A DNA stretch of 64,000 nucleotides. It comes from Rhodobacteraceae bacterium UBA6197 (lineage in GTDB: Bacteria > Pseudomonadota > Alphaproteobacteria > Rhodobacterales > Rhodobacteraceae). Both the position numbers and the translations under genes were made by a program. Position 1 is the first letter of the stretch; each line of letters opens with the position of its first letter. The DNA is taken from the NCBI GenBank assembly GCA_002422085.1, contig DISZ01000010.1, positions 135,438-199,437 on the forward strand, in the 5' to 3' direction. Below, in pieces: positions 27,779-36,025 of this stretch. Below the pieces are notes generated by a model, which saw only the letters and a list, made by a program, of their open reading frames with translations, was not told where the DNA came from and did not search any database.

Positions 27779-27837
27779 CGTGGATCTCGGGTGATCGGCC
27801 CGGCCCCGACCTCGCCTTGGGCCAAGCGGTCCCGACG

Positions 27838-28674
27838 CTAAAGCCGGGTCAGGATCACCCCCAACACAATCATCAACGCCGCGAGCGCTTTGGTCGGGGT
27901 CATCCTTTCGCCAAAGACCAGCCAGCCGATCAGGACCGCGAACAGGATCGAGGTTTCGCGCAGCGCCGCCACCACCGCGATCGGCGCCACCGTCATCGCC
28001 CAGACCGAGATCGCATAGGCGCCGTAGGATGCCGCCGAGGCCGCGCCCCCCCAAGCCCAGCCGCGCAGTCCCCCCGCCAGAACCTTGCGCCCCTTCAGCG
28101 CCAGCATCCCGCCTGAAAACAGCAGCCCGTCAAACACGAAGATCCAGCCGACATAGGCCACCGCATCGCCGGAAATCCGTGCGCCCAGACCATCAATCAG
28201 CGTATAACTGGCCGTCGCGGCAGCCGAGCCCAGCGCAAAGGGCAGCAAACGGCGCTGTTCGCCGTCGGTGAAAATCCCGCGCGCCATCATCAGGATGCCC
28301 AAGCCCAGCATCACGATTCCGCCATACTGCCCGCGGGTAACCGCATCCGCCAGAAACACCGCGCCCACACCGGCCACGATCATCGGCGCCGCTCCGCGGG
28401 CTATCGGATAGACGCGGCTCAGATCGCCCTGCTCGTAGGCGTAGGTCAGAAAGAACTTGTAGGCGAAATGCGTGCATCCCGCCGCCAGAACCCAGGGCCA
28501 GACCGCAGTATGGGGCCAGGGTCGGGTCATCGCCACCGCCAGCCCGATCGGGATTTCCATTACTGACAGCACGACCATCGAGCCTACCTTCGAGGCCCCG
28601 AGCTTGATCATCGCGTTCCAGAGCGCGTGCAAGAAAGCCGCGCCCAGAACCGCCAGCATTACCCCGAGTGTCAC
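27838..28674 (-). CDS. EamA/DMT-family transporter
   Basis: A 278-residue membrane protein with ten hydrophobic segments and two EamA repeats (ALWNAMIKLGASKVGSM in the first; VAALRETSILFAVLIGWLVFGERMT in the second, the typical end of an EamA domain). The substrate is unknown; the family exports amino acids, metabolites or drugs. The annotated start is GTG at 28674; an ATG five codons in (28659) is an alternative. It is convergent with pcs, with only 59 bases between stops. Confidence 0.85.
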   Translation of the reverse strand: MTLGVMLAVLGAAFLHALWNAMIKLGASKVGSMVVLSVMEIPIGLAVAMTRPWPHTAVWPWVLAAGCTHFAYKFFLTYAYEQGDLSRVYPIARGAAPMIVAGVGAVFLADAVTRGQYGGIVMLGLGILMMARGIFTDGEQRRLLPFALGSAAATASYTLIDGLGARISGDAVAYVGWIFVFDGLLFSGGMLALKGRKVLAGGLRGWAWGGAASAASYGAYAISVWAMTVAPIAVVAALRETSILFAVLIGWLVFGERMTPTKALAALMIVLGVILTRL

Positions 28675-28803
28675 TGCCCGCCCGCCCTGTTTCGATCAAT
28701 TGTGACAATCGGTAATCCGGCATGCGTGCCGCCGCAAGCCTGCCCGGCACAATCGCAGCCCACCCGGCCCGCCGCCGCAGGTGCCGCGCCCCGTCAAGAT
28801 CGA

Positions 28804-28837
28804 CGCAGCCCGGCGGCCGGCGGCCTTGTGGGCTGCG
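28804..28837 (-). terminator. Hairpin downstream of ileS
   Basis: CGCAGCCC (28837-28830 complement) and GGGCTGCG form an 8-bp stem with a GC-rich inner hairpin, about 15 bases after the ileS stop. No T-run follows, so it is a terminator candidate only. The rest of 28675-28852 shows nothing else. Confidence 0.45.
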
Positions 28838-28852
28838 ATCTGCGGCCCGGTT

Positions 28853-31789
28853 CTAACCCAACACCGCGTTGCAGCGCGCGCAGGTGCAGGGGTGGGCGTG
28901 GCTGCCCACATCGGGAAGGATCTTCCAGCAGCGGTCGCATTTCTCGCCCGAGGCCAGTTCAAAGACCACGCCAATGCCGGCGATCTCGGGCAGGCGGAAG
29001 GCCTCGTTCGGGGCCGGGTCAGAGGTCAGCACCAGACCAGAGGTGATGCACAGATCGGCAAACGGAACCGAGCGCAGCGCCCTGAGCAAGCCGTCGTCTT
29101 CGACATGCACCACCGGCGCGGCCTCAAGGCTGGCACCGATGACCTTGGCGGTGCGCTGAACCTCGAGGGCGGCAGTCACCACGCGACGAGCGCGGCGGAT
29201 GCCCTCCCATTTCGCGGCAAGGGGTTCGTCGAGCCAGTCGGCGGGGGTATGGGGCATGTCGATCAGATGCACCGAAGACCCCTCGCCCGGGAACCGCGAC
29301 AGCCACACATCCTCCATGGTGAAAACAAGGATCGGCGCAAGCCAGGTGGTCAGGCGGTGGAACACGATATCGAGCACCGTGCGCGCCGCCCGGCGCGCGG
29401 TGCTGTCGGCGGCGTCGCAATAAAAGCTGTCCTTGCGGATATCAAAGTAAAGCGCCGACAGGTCGATGGTGCAAAAGTTGAACAGCGCCTGAAACACGCC
29501 CTGAAAATCATAGGCGTCATAGCCCTTGCGGACGTTATGATCCAACTCGGCCAGACGGTGCAGCACCCAGCGTTCCAGTTCCGGCATGTCGGCGGGGGCC
29601 ACGCGTTCGGCCTCGGTGAACCCGGCGAGGTTGCCCAGCAGGAAACGCATCGTGTTGCGCAGCCTGCGGTAGCTGTCGGCCACACCTTTCAGGATTTCCT
29701 TGCCGATCCGCTGATCGTTGGTGAAATCGACCTGCGCCACCCAGAGCCGCAGGATATCGGCCCCGTATTCCTTGACGATCTGTTCCGGCAGGATCGTATT
29801 GCCCAGCGATTTGGACATTTTCATGCCCTTCTCGTCCAGCGTGAAGCCGTGGGTCACAACCGCCCGATAGGGCGCGCGACCCTTGGTGGCGCAGGCTTGC
29901 AGCATCGAGGAATGGAACCAGCCGCGGTGCTGATCGGTGCCCTCAAGATAAAGGTCGGCAATGCCGTCGGGCGTGCCGTCGGCGCGGTCACGCAGCACGA
30001 AAGCATGGGTGGAACCGCTGTCGAACCACACATCCAGCACATCAAAGACCTGATCGAAATCGGCAGGGTCATAGTCCGGGCCCAGCGCGGTCGCCTTGAA
30101 GTCGGGCGTGTACCAGACATCCGCCCCCCCGGCCTCAAACGCGCGCACGATCCGCGCGTTGACATGGGCGTCGCGCAGCAGAAAATCGGGGTCGGTCGGG
30201 CGCGCGCCCTTCTTGACGAAACAGGTCAGCGGCACACCCCAGGCGCGTTGTCGCGACAAGACCCAATCGGGCCGCGACTCGATCATCGAATAAAGCCGGT
30301 TGCGCCCGGTCTGCGGTGTCCACTTGACCAGCTTGTCGATCGAGGTCAGCGCACGGGTGCGGATAGTGTCACCATAGGTGTCCATGCCGTCGTCCAGCTT
30401 CTTGTCGATGGCGGCAAACCATTGCGGCGTGTTGCGGTAGATCAGCGGCGCCTTTGAACGCCAGCTGTGCGGATAGCTGTGCTTCATCTTGCCCTTGGCC
30501 AGAAGCGCACCCGCATAGGCCAACTGCTTGATGACACTGACGTTTGCCGGGCCTTCCTTGCCCTCGGGTGTGATGATCTGCTGGCCGCCGAACAGCGGCA
30601 GATCGGTGCGGTAGCTGCCATCGGGTTCAACGTTGTAGGTCATCGGCAGGCCGTATTTCAGACCGATCTGATAGTCGTCATCACCGTGGCTGGGGGCGGT
30701 ATGCACAAAGCCGGTGCCCGCGTCATCCGTGACATGGTCGCCAGGCAGCATCGGCACGCCGTAGTCCCATTCACCATTGGCGCCTTCAACACCGCGGAAC
30801 GGATGGGCAAGGGTCAGCGTCTCCAGCTCTTTTGCGGGCACGTCGCGGAGACGTTCAAAGGTCAAGACCTTCCCGGCGACAAAGGTGTCTGCCGCGAGCT
30901 TGTCGGCAAGAAGGATTGTCTCGCCCGGTTTGGCGAGAGAGCCTTCGGCGACGCTCAACACTTGGTAAAGACCGTAGGCGATCCCGGGATTGAAGGCGAC
31001 GGCACGGTTTTGCGGGATAGTCCAGGGCGTGGTGGTCCAGATCACCACATGGGCGGCCAGCAGATCGGTGCGGATGCAACCGTCCATATCCTTGAAATCG
31101 GACGCGCAATCCACGTTGAACCGCACCCAGATCGTATGGCTGGTATGGTCGTGATACTCGACCTCGGCCTCGGCCAGCGCGGTCTTTTCCACCGGCGACC
31201 ACATCACGGGCTTGGAGCCCTGATACAGGCTGCCGTTCATCAAGAGCTTCATGAATTCGTCGGCGATCACCGCCTCGGCATGAAAATCCATCGTGAGATA
31301 AGGCGCATCCCATTTGCCGGTGACGCCCAGCCGCTTGAATTCCTCGCGCTGGATGTCGATCCAACCCTCGGCAAACTTGCGGCACTCTTGCCGGAAGTCG
31401 ACGATATTGACTGCGTCCTTGTCCAACCCCTTGGCGCGGTATTGCTCTTCGATCTTCCATTCGATCGGCAGGCCGTGGCAGTCCCAACCCGGCACATAGC
31501 GTGCATCCTTGCCCATCATCTGCTGCGAGCGGACGATGAAATCCTTGAGGATCTTGTTCAGCGCGTGACCGATGTGCAGATGCCCGTTGGCATAAGGCGG
31601 CCCGTCATGCAGAACAAAGGGCGCCCGGCCCTTTTGCGCGCGCAGCCGGTCGTAGATGCCGATCGTTTCCCAATGCGCCAACCACTCGGGCTCGCGTGCG
31701 GGCAGACCGGCCCGCATCGGAAACTCGGTTTCCGGCAAAAACACAGTGTTGCGGTAGTCAGGGCTGGTGGCGGGGGTATCGGCGCACAT
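28853..31789 (-). CDS. ileS: Isoleucyl-tRNA synthetase
   Basis: Class I aminoacyl-tRNA synthetase charging tRNA-Ile. The HIGH motif is in NGHLHIGHALNKILKDF near residue 60, the editing CP1 domain has TPWTIPQNRAV, and KMSKS is in MKMSKSLGNTILPEQIV. The C-terminal zinc site is EKCDRCWKIL ... CTCARCNAVL. At 978 residues it is the bacterial type with C-terminal zinc domain. ATG at 31789 follows SD AAGGA. It is divergent from the haemoglobin gene across 343 bases. Confidence 0.98.
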   Translation of the reverse strand: MCADTPATSPDYRNTVFLPETEFPMRAGLPAREPEWLAHWETIGIYDRLRAQKGRAPFVLHDGPPYANGHLHIGHALNKILKDFIVRSQQMMGKDARYVPGWDCHGLPIEWKIEEQYRAKGLDKDAVNIVDFRQECRKFAEGWIDIQREEFKRLGVTGKWDAPYLTMDFHAEAVIADEFMKLLMNGSLYQGSKPVMWSPVEKTALAEAEVEYHDHTSHTIWVRFNVDCASDFKDMDGCIRTDLLAAHVVIWTTTPWTIPQNRAVAFNPGIAYGLYQVLSVAEGSLAKPGETILLADKLAADTFVAGKVLTFERLRDVPAKELETLTLAHPFRGVEGANGEWDYGVPMLPGDHVTDDAGTGFVHTAPSHGDDDYQIGLKYGLPMTYNVEPDGSYRTDLPLFGGQQIITPEGKEGPANVSVIKQLAYAGALLAKGKMKHSYPHSWRSKAPLIYRNTPQWFAAIDKKLDDGMDTYGDTIRTRALTSIDKLVKWTPQTGRNRLYSMIESRPDWVLSRQRAWGVPLTCFVKKGARPTDPDFLLRDAHVNARIVRAFEAGGADVWYTPDFKATALGPDYDPADFDQVFDVLDVWFDSGSTHAFVLRDRADGTPDGIADLYLEGTDQHRGWFHSSMLQACATKGRAPYRAVVTHGFTLDEKGMKMSKSLGNTILPEQIVKEYGADILRLWVAQVDFTNDQRIGKEILKGVADSYRRLRNTMRFLLGNLAGFTEAERVAPADMPELERWVLHRLAELDHNVRKGYDAYDFQGVFQALFNFCTIDLSALYFDIRKDSFYCDAADSTARRAARTVLDIVFHRLTTWLAPILVFTMEDVWLSRFPGEGSSVHLIDMPHTPADWLDEPLAAKWEGIRRARRVVTAALEVQRTAKVIGASLEAAPVVHVEDDGLLRALRSVPFADLCITSGLVLTSDPAPNEAFRLPEIAGIGVVFELASGEKCDRCWKILPDVGSHAHPCTCARCNAVLG

Positions 31790-31973
31790 CGGGAAAGTCC
31801 TTGAACGAGGAAAGGGCGCAAACGCGCGCCCCGGGGCATGGCGTCATGTCCCGGCGACTCTGATCTCAGAGCGCCGGGCTGCTAATTCGCAAAGATATGA
31901 AAGCCAGCCAAACCATGCCGCCTTATAGGATCGGGCCGCAGGCGCGTAAAGTGGCGCCTTGGGCGCCTCTCGT

Positions 31974-32059
31974 GCTTCTTTTTGGTAAAAATACTCCCGC
32001 CGGAGGCTCCGACACCCAAAACAGGGCCTCCGGCGGGAGTATTTTCACCAAAAAGAAGC
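31974..32059. repeat. Near-perfect 34-bp inverted pair of the dispersed repeat (B type)
   Basis: The left arm (31974-32007) and right arm (32026-32059) are complementary at 33 of 34 positions, with an 18-base loop. The right arm reads GCCTCCGGCGGGAGTATTT, then CACCAAAAAGAAGC. The pair lies between divergent ileS and the haemoglobin gene (31790-32132). The rest of that 343-base region holds only leaders; no gene is seen. Neither neighbour ends here, so a terminator role is unlikely. Confidence 0.9.
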
Positions 32060-32132
32060 CGAACACGCTGCGACGGGCTGGCGACTTGCGCTAGCCAAGG
32101 GTGCGACCTATCTGGAGCGAAAGGAGACAGCC

Positions 32133-32540
32133 ATGACCACTTTGCCGCCGCGCTTTGAGATCACGCCCGAGGCTATCGACGGGGTCGTCACCGAATTCTA
32201 CGCCAGAGTGCGCGCGCATCATCTGCTGGGGCCGATCTTTGCCGCACATGTCACGGACTGGCCCGCGCATGAGGCCAAGATCGCCCGGTTCTGGAAAGGG
32301 GCAATCCTGTTCCAGACAGGCTATGACGGCAGCCCGATGATGGCACACCGGCTGGCGGGCAATGTCGAGGCGGCACATTTCGCGGTCTGGCTCGGACTTT
32401 TTGACGACACGCTTCGGCGCCGGCTGGACCCGCTGGCGGCATCGGGATGGTCTGCCTTGGCGCATCGGATCGGACAGGGGCTGCGAATGGGAGTCGAGGA
32501 TGTCGGTCGCCCAAAAGGCCTTGTGCCGCAGTTGCGCTAA
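32133..32540 (+). CDS. Group III truncated haemoglobin
   Basis: A 135-residue 2/2 globin of group III. Typical features are FEITPEAIDGVVTEFYARVRAHHLLGPIF, DWPAHEAKIARFWKGAILFQTGYDGSPM and the proximal-histidine helix AAHFAVWLGLFDDTL. Group III globins bind haem and oxygen or nitric oxide, but their physiological role is poorly defined. SD AAGGAG sits about nine bases before the ATG. Its TAA overlaps the convergent NIDO-Hint stop by 4 bp. Confidence 0.88.
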   Translation: MTTLPPRFEITPEAIDGVVTEFYARVRAHHLLGPIFAAHVTDWPAHEAKIARFWKGAILFQTGYDGSPMMAHRLAGNVEAAHFAVWLGLFDDTLRRRLDPLAASGWSALAHRIGQGLRMGVEDVGRPKGLVPQLR

Positions 32541-33793
32541 GCGGCCACAGGCAGAACAATTTTGCGCGGTTTTGCCAGCGCGGCGCGCAAGACACAGGCT
32601 TCACGCGATTTCAAGACACGACGGGCGGTGAAGTCCTGCCCCATTCGTGCCAGTTCGCTTTTGCCAACCTTTTCGGCCAGCTCGGCGCGCGCGCGGGGGC
32701 CCATGCAGTCCATCGCCTGCGGGCCCGGGCGCAGGCTTTCACTGCCACAGCCCTCGGCCAGAACCACCTCGTGACTGCCGAGAAGCAGATGGTAATAGGT
32801 GACGGTGCGCTGGCTGGTCACTTCCTCAACGTTGATCCCGTCGATCAGGTCGCAGGCGGCGACAAAGACTTCGTCCTCGCCAAAGATCAGCTCGGCCGGG
32901 GCGCCAGCCACGCGCAACAGGTGACGGCGCGACACCTGCAGTTCGCGATCATTGTCCAGATGCCCCGCGCGGATGCGGATCGGGCGGCAATTGCCCACCG
33001 ACAACAGGTGCGAACCACCGATCCAGCGGATCGGTTGCGCGCCATGATCGGCGGTCAGCACCAGATCGCCTTCCTGAAGCGCCTCGATCGGGCGCCGACC
33101 CGAAGGTGTATCGATCAGCGTGCCCGCCACGAAACAGACCGGATTGCCATCCTTGATCCGGATCGACCAGACACCATTCGGATCGTCGGTGGCAAAATCA
33201 TTCGTCGGGTATTGCTGGATCGCCGCCGAATTCCCCGAACCGGGCACGACATAGTCATTGACGCCTCCATCGGTCAGCCCGATCTGTGCCACGCCAGTAT
33301 AGCCGTTCGTCCATTCGATCTGCTGATAGATGAACTCGACCTCGAAATTGCCGCTGCCGGTCGAGCTCAGCACAAGCTGAAAGGTATTGGTATTGGCCGC
33401 GCTGCCCGAATAGGCGCGCACATCCAGCCAGGTAACCGTGACCTTGCCGCTGGCCGGATCCAGATCCCAATAGATGTTGTTCAACCCCGTGGCCGATCCC
33501 GAGGTGATGTTCACATCGGTAAAGAATGGCGCAATGGCGGGATAGTTCAGCGATGAAATGGCCGTGGGCGTGTAGGTCGTCACCGGTCCGCCAAAAGTGA
33601 TCAAGCCATTGGTATTGATATAGATCGAGGTGTAATTCGTGCCAAAGTAATCAATGCCCGACGGCCCGAAGACCGAGGTGATATCCACCTTGATCGACCC
33701 ATCGTCATAGTTTCCCGTCGTCAGCGTGCTGCCGCGAAAGCTGCCCTCGCCGACGCCTTGCGGGCCACCCAGTCCTGTGGTGATAAGTGCCAT
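32537..33793 (-). CDS. Secreted-type NIDO-Hint domain protein
   Basis: A 418-residue protein in two parts. Residues about 30-215 look like a NIDO (nidogen-like) beta domain: YFGTNYTSIYINTNGLITFGG, PAIAPFFTDVNI, VTVTWLDVRAYSGS and FEVEFIYQQIEWTNG. A Hint domain follows, starting with the intein-like block CFVAGTLIDTPSGRRPIEALQEGDLVLTA and later LQVSRRHLLRV and HLLLGSHEVVLAEG. Hint modules of this type are common in Rhodobacteraceae surface or RTX-like exported proteins. There is no N-terminal signal peptide; export by a type I or other route is inferred. The splicing-type residues at the C-terminal side are incomplete, so it may cleave but not splice. Confidence 0.75.
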   Translation of the reverse strand: MALITTGLGGPQGVGEGSFRGSTLTTGNYDDGSIKVDITSVFGPSGIDYFGTNYTSIYINTNGLITFGGPVTTYTPTAISSLNYPAIAPFFTDVNITSGSATGLNNIYWDLDPASGKVTVTWLDVRAYSGSAANTNTFQLVLSSTGSGNFEVEFIYQQIEWTNGYTGVAQIGLTDGGVNDYVVPGSGNSAAIQQYPTNDFATDDPNGVWSIRIKDGNPVCFVAGTLIDTPSGRRPIEALQEGDLVLTADHGAQPIRWIGGSHLLSVGNCRPIRIRAGHLDNDRELQVSRRHLLRVAGAPAELIFGEDEVFVAACDLIDGINVEEVTSQRTVTYYHLLLGSHEVVLAEGCGSESLRPGPQAMDCMGPRARAELAEKVGKSELARMGQDFTARRVLKSREACVLRAALAKPRKIVLPVAA

Positions 33794-33855
33794 GTTTCCA
33801 CACTGCCAACGGTCAAATCTCTGGGTGGCAATATCTGCTGAAATCTCGGCGCCAA

Positions 33856-34266
33856 TTAGCCTTGATTATGGCGACGGCACGTCTTTTCGCGCGGGCGTTG
33901 CGGCACCCACAACGATGCGCAAATCTGATCGGCAGGCAGAGCCTTTGCATTAGCGCCCGCCGCAACGCTCAGCGTGATCGGTAGGCACATCTTGATCCCG
34001 ATCCGCCCGCCAAAGCGGCCCCTCAGATCAAACTCTGGCGCGACCACCGCCCCTGTCACCACCAATTGCCAGAGCCCGCCCGGCCGCGGATATTGCCCAG
34101 GCGGTGTCACTACAAATGCCGCCGAGGCGGATTTGTTGATCACCCCTGTTTGGCCCGGACGCGGCGCCAGTGCCGGACTGGCAGCCGCTTCTACAGCCAG
34201 ACGATAAACCGCCAAGATGGTGCATATGAGTCGCCGAAGGCCACGCCCCCGAAGCAGGGTCCGCAT
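33856..34266 (-). CDS. Orphan hypothetical ORF, 136 residues
   Basis: I do not recognise this. It fills part of a 733-base stretch (33794-34526) with no better gene. The N-terminus has a hydrophobic region (LICTILAVYRLAVEAAASPALA) that could be a signal peptide. The middle (INKSASAAFVVTPPGQYPRPGGLWQLVV) and FDLRGRFGGRIGIKMCLPITLSVAA read like a secreted beta-rich protein. Third-codon GC is high, as in real genes here, but the tail is rich in Arg and Lys and may be random. Existence is uncertain; it might be a decaying gene. Confidence 0.35.
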   Translation of the reverse strand: MRTLLRGRGLRRLICTILAVYRLAVEAAASPALAPRPGQTGVINKSASAAFVVTPPGQYPRPGGLWQLVVTGAVVAPEFDLRGRFGGRIGIKMCLPITLSVAAGANAKALPADQICASLWVPQRPREKTCRRHNQG

Positions 34267-34462
34267 CCCGGCGATCGCCGCTTTGACATGGCGGCGTGGC
34301 GGGCATGTGCCCCCCGCCCATTCGAAAGGCCGTTTCCCGTTGCGAATCGACGATCGGAACCGCTGTCCGGACAGGCCATTCCCTACCCGGGATCAGAAGC
34401 GCCCCAGCCAGCCTCGAAAGACGCGTGCTTACAAGCCCGCGCAGCCGCACCGGCAACTGCGG

Positions 34463-34496
34463 GCTTCTTTTTGGCCCCAATACTCCCGCCGGAGGC
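34463..34496 (-). repeat. Dispersed repeat, B type, downstream of argF
   Basis: Minus-strand copy reading GCCTCCGGCGGGAGTATT, then GGGGCCAAAAAGAAGC. It begins about 30 bases after the argF stop, so it is positioned as a gene-end element. The rest of 34267-34526 shows nothing else that I can support. Confidence 0.75.
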
Positions 34497-34526
34497 TCCG
34501 CCCGTTCGGCCGTCCAGCCGCCGGGA

Positions 34527-35453
34527 TCAGAGCCCGAGGCACCAGCGCATGACCGCCTTTTGCGCGTGCAGGCGGTTTTCGGCCTCATCGAAGATCACCG
34601 AATGGGGGCCGTCCATCACCGCGCTCGTGACTTCGTCGTTTCTGTGCGCCGGCAGGCAATGCATGAACAAGGCGTCAGGCTTGGCTTTGGCCATCAGCGC
34701 CTCGTTGACCTGGTAGCCGCGCAACTGGTTGTGACGCCGTTCCTTGGCCGACTCGGGGTCGTGCATCGAAACCCAGGTATCGGTGACCACCAGATCCGCT
34801 CCGGCGACCGCGCGGGCGGGATCGCGCTCGATCGTCGCCTTGACGCCTCTGGCGCGGGCAAACTCCAGCCATTCGCGTTCGGGGTCCAGCGTCTCGGGGC
34901 CGGTGAAGGTCAGATCAAAGCCGAATTGCCCTGCCGCATGCAAGAAGCTGGCGCAAACGTTGTTGCCATCGCCCGACCAGACCACCTTCTTGCCGCGGAT
35001 CGGGCCGCGGTGTTCTTCGTAGGTCATGATATCGGCCATGATCTGGCAGGGGTGCGTGCGGTTCGTCAGCCCGTTGATGACCGGCACGGTCGCATGTTCC
35101 GCCATTTCCTGCAGGGTCGCTTCCTCAAAGGTGCGGATCATGATCAGATCCACATACCGCGACAGCACGCGGGCGGTATCGGCGATGGTCTCACCGTGGC
35201 CCAGTTGCATTTCGCGCCCCGACAGCACCATCGTTTGCCCACCCATCTGCCGCACGCCGACGTCGAACGAGACGCGGGTCCGGGTCGAGGGTTTTTCAAA
35301 GATCAGCGCAACCATGCGGCCTGCCAGCGGCTGATCGGGGTCCGCAGTGCCCTTGGGCAGACCGGCGCGCGCATCCTTCATCTTGCGGGCCTGATCGATC
35401 ATGGCGCGCAGGTCGGCGGGGGCAGTGGTATGAATATCAAGAAAATTCTTCAT
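34527..35453 (-). CDS. argF: Ornithine carbamoyltransferase
   Basis: Converts ornithine and carbamoyl phosphate to citrulline in arginine biosynthesis. Carbamoyl-phosphate motif FEKPSTRTRVSFDVG is near residue 53, NRTHPCQIMAD follows, and the ornithine-binding HCLPAHRNDEV is near the C-terminus. Length 308 is normal. It is the distal gene of argD - acetyltransferase-like - argF. The start ATG at 35453 has only a weak SD (GAAAG). Confidence 0.97.
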   Translation of the reverse strand: MKNFLDIHTTAPADLRAMIDQARKMKDARAGLPKGTADPDQPLAGRMVALIFEKPSTRTRVSFDVGVRQMGGQTMVLSGREMQLGHGETIADTARVLSRYVDLIMIRTFEEATLQEMAEHATVPVINGLTNRTHPCQIMADIMTYEEHRGPIRGKKVVWSGDGNNVCASFLHAAGQFGFDLTFTGPETLDPEREWLEFARARGVKATIERDPARAVAGADLVVTDTWVSMHDPESAKERRHNQLRGYQVNEALMAKAKPDALFMHCLPAHRNDEVTSAVMDGPHSVIFDEAENRLHAQKAVMRWCLGL

Positions 35454-35524
35454 CTGTCAGGCTTTCGGTGAGGACGGAACGGGGGGCGGTCTGGCCTCAC
35501 CCCTCCCGGGATATTGGGACCGGC

Positions 35525-36025
35525 TCAAGCGGTCAGGCAGGCGAAATGCATCTCCAGCACCGGGGCGCCGCGCGACTCGGTGCTGGTGCGGTCAGGGACA
35601 AGGCCCGCTCGTCGGAAGGCGCGCACGGCACGTTCGCTATCCGGCGCAGGGTCGGTCAGCACCGCTTTGGCGCCCAGGGCCACCGGCGCCAGGGCACGGG
35701 CGCGGATATAGCGCGCGACATGGCCCGGGCGAGGAACATCGGCAGTGCCGACAAACCTATCCATCACGTCGCTGCCTTTGGCAAAGCATTCGAGCCGCGG
35801 CGCCGGGTCAAGACCGGCGAGGCCGTTCCGGGCTTGGGTGAAAGCCTGATCGCGCTGCTTTGCGAAGTGCAGCGCGACGGCGGGGTTTTCAAGATCGCGT
35901 CTGATCGGCGCAAGTTCCACCTCGGGCGCGCGCCAGCGCGTGCGAACGGGGGGCTGGGTCGGCCGACCCTGCATCTGCGGGTGGCAAGCCCGTGCCAGAG
36001 GCATGAAACCATGATCACACGGCAT
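35525..36025 (-). pseudogene. GNAT/aminoglycoside acetyltransferase-like ORF, probably degraded
   Basis: The stretch VELAPIRRDLENPAVALHFA and VLTDPAPDSERAVRAFRRAGL align by eye with AAC(6')-like GNAT enzymes that acetylate amines using acetyl-CoA. However the first beta strand and helix are missing; the ORF begins about where it meets the argD stop. The acetyl-CoA loop, usually RGHGxxF, reads RPGHVARYI, without the RxxGxG pattern. The frame stays open to 35525. Either a diverged active enzyme or a remnant. Its start is unclear (36025 overlaps argD by 11 bases; 36004 is the alternative). It interrupts the usual argD-argF adjacency. Confidence 0.45.

Noticed and set aside
35502..35524. Possible further copy of the dispersed repeat (GGGATATTGGGACCGG)
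   Set aside because: Only partial match to head and tail; too degenerate to count.
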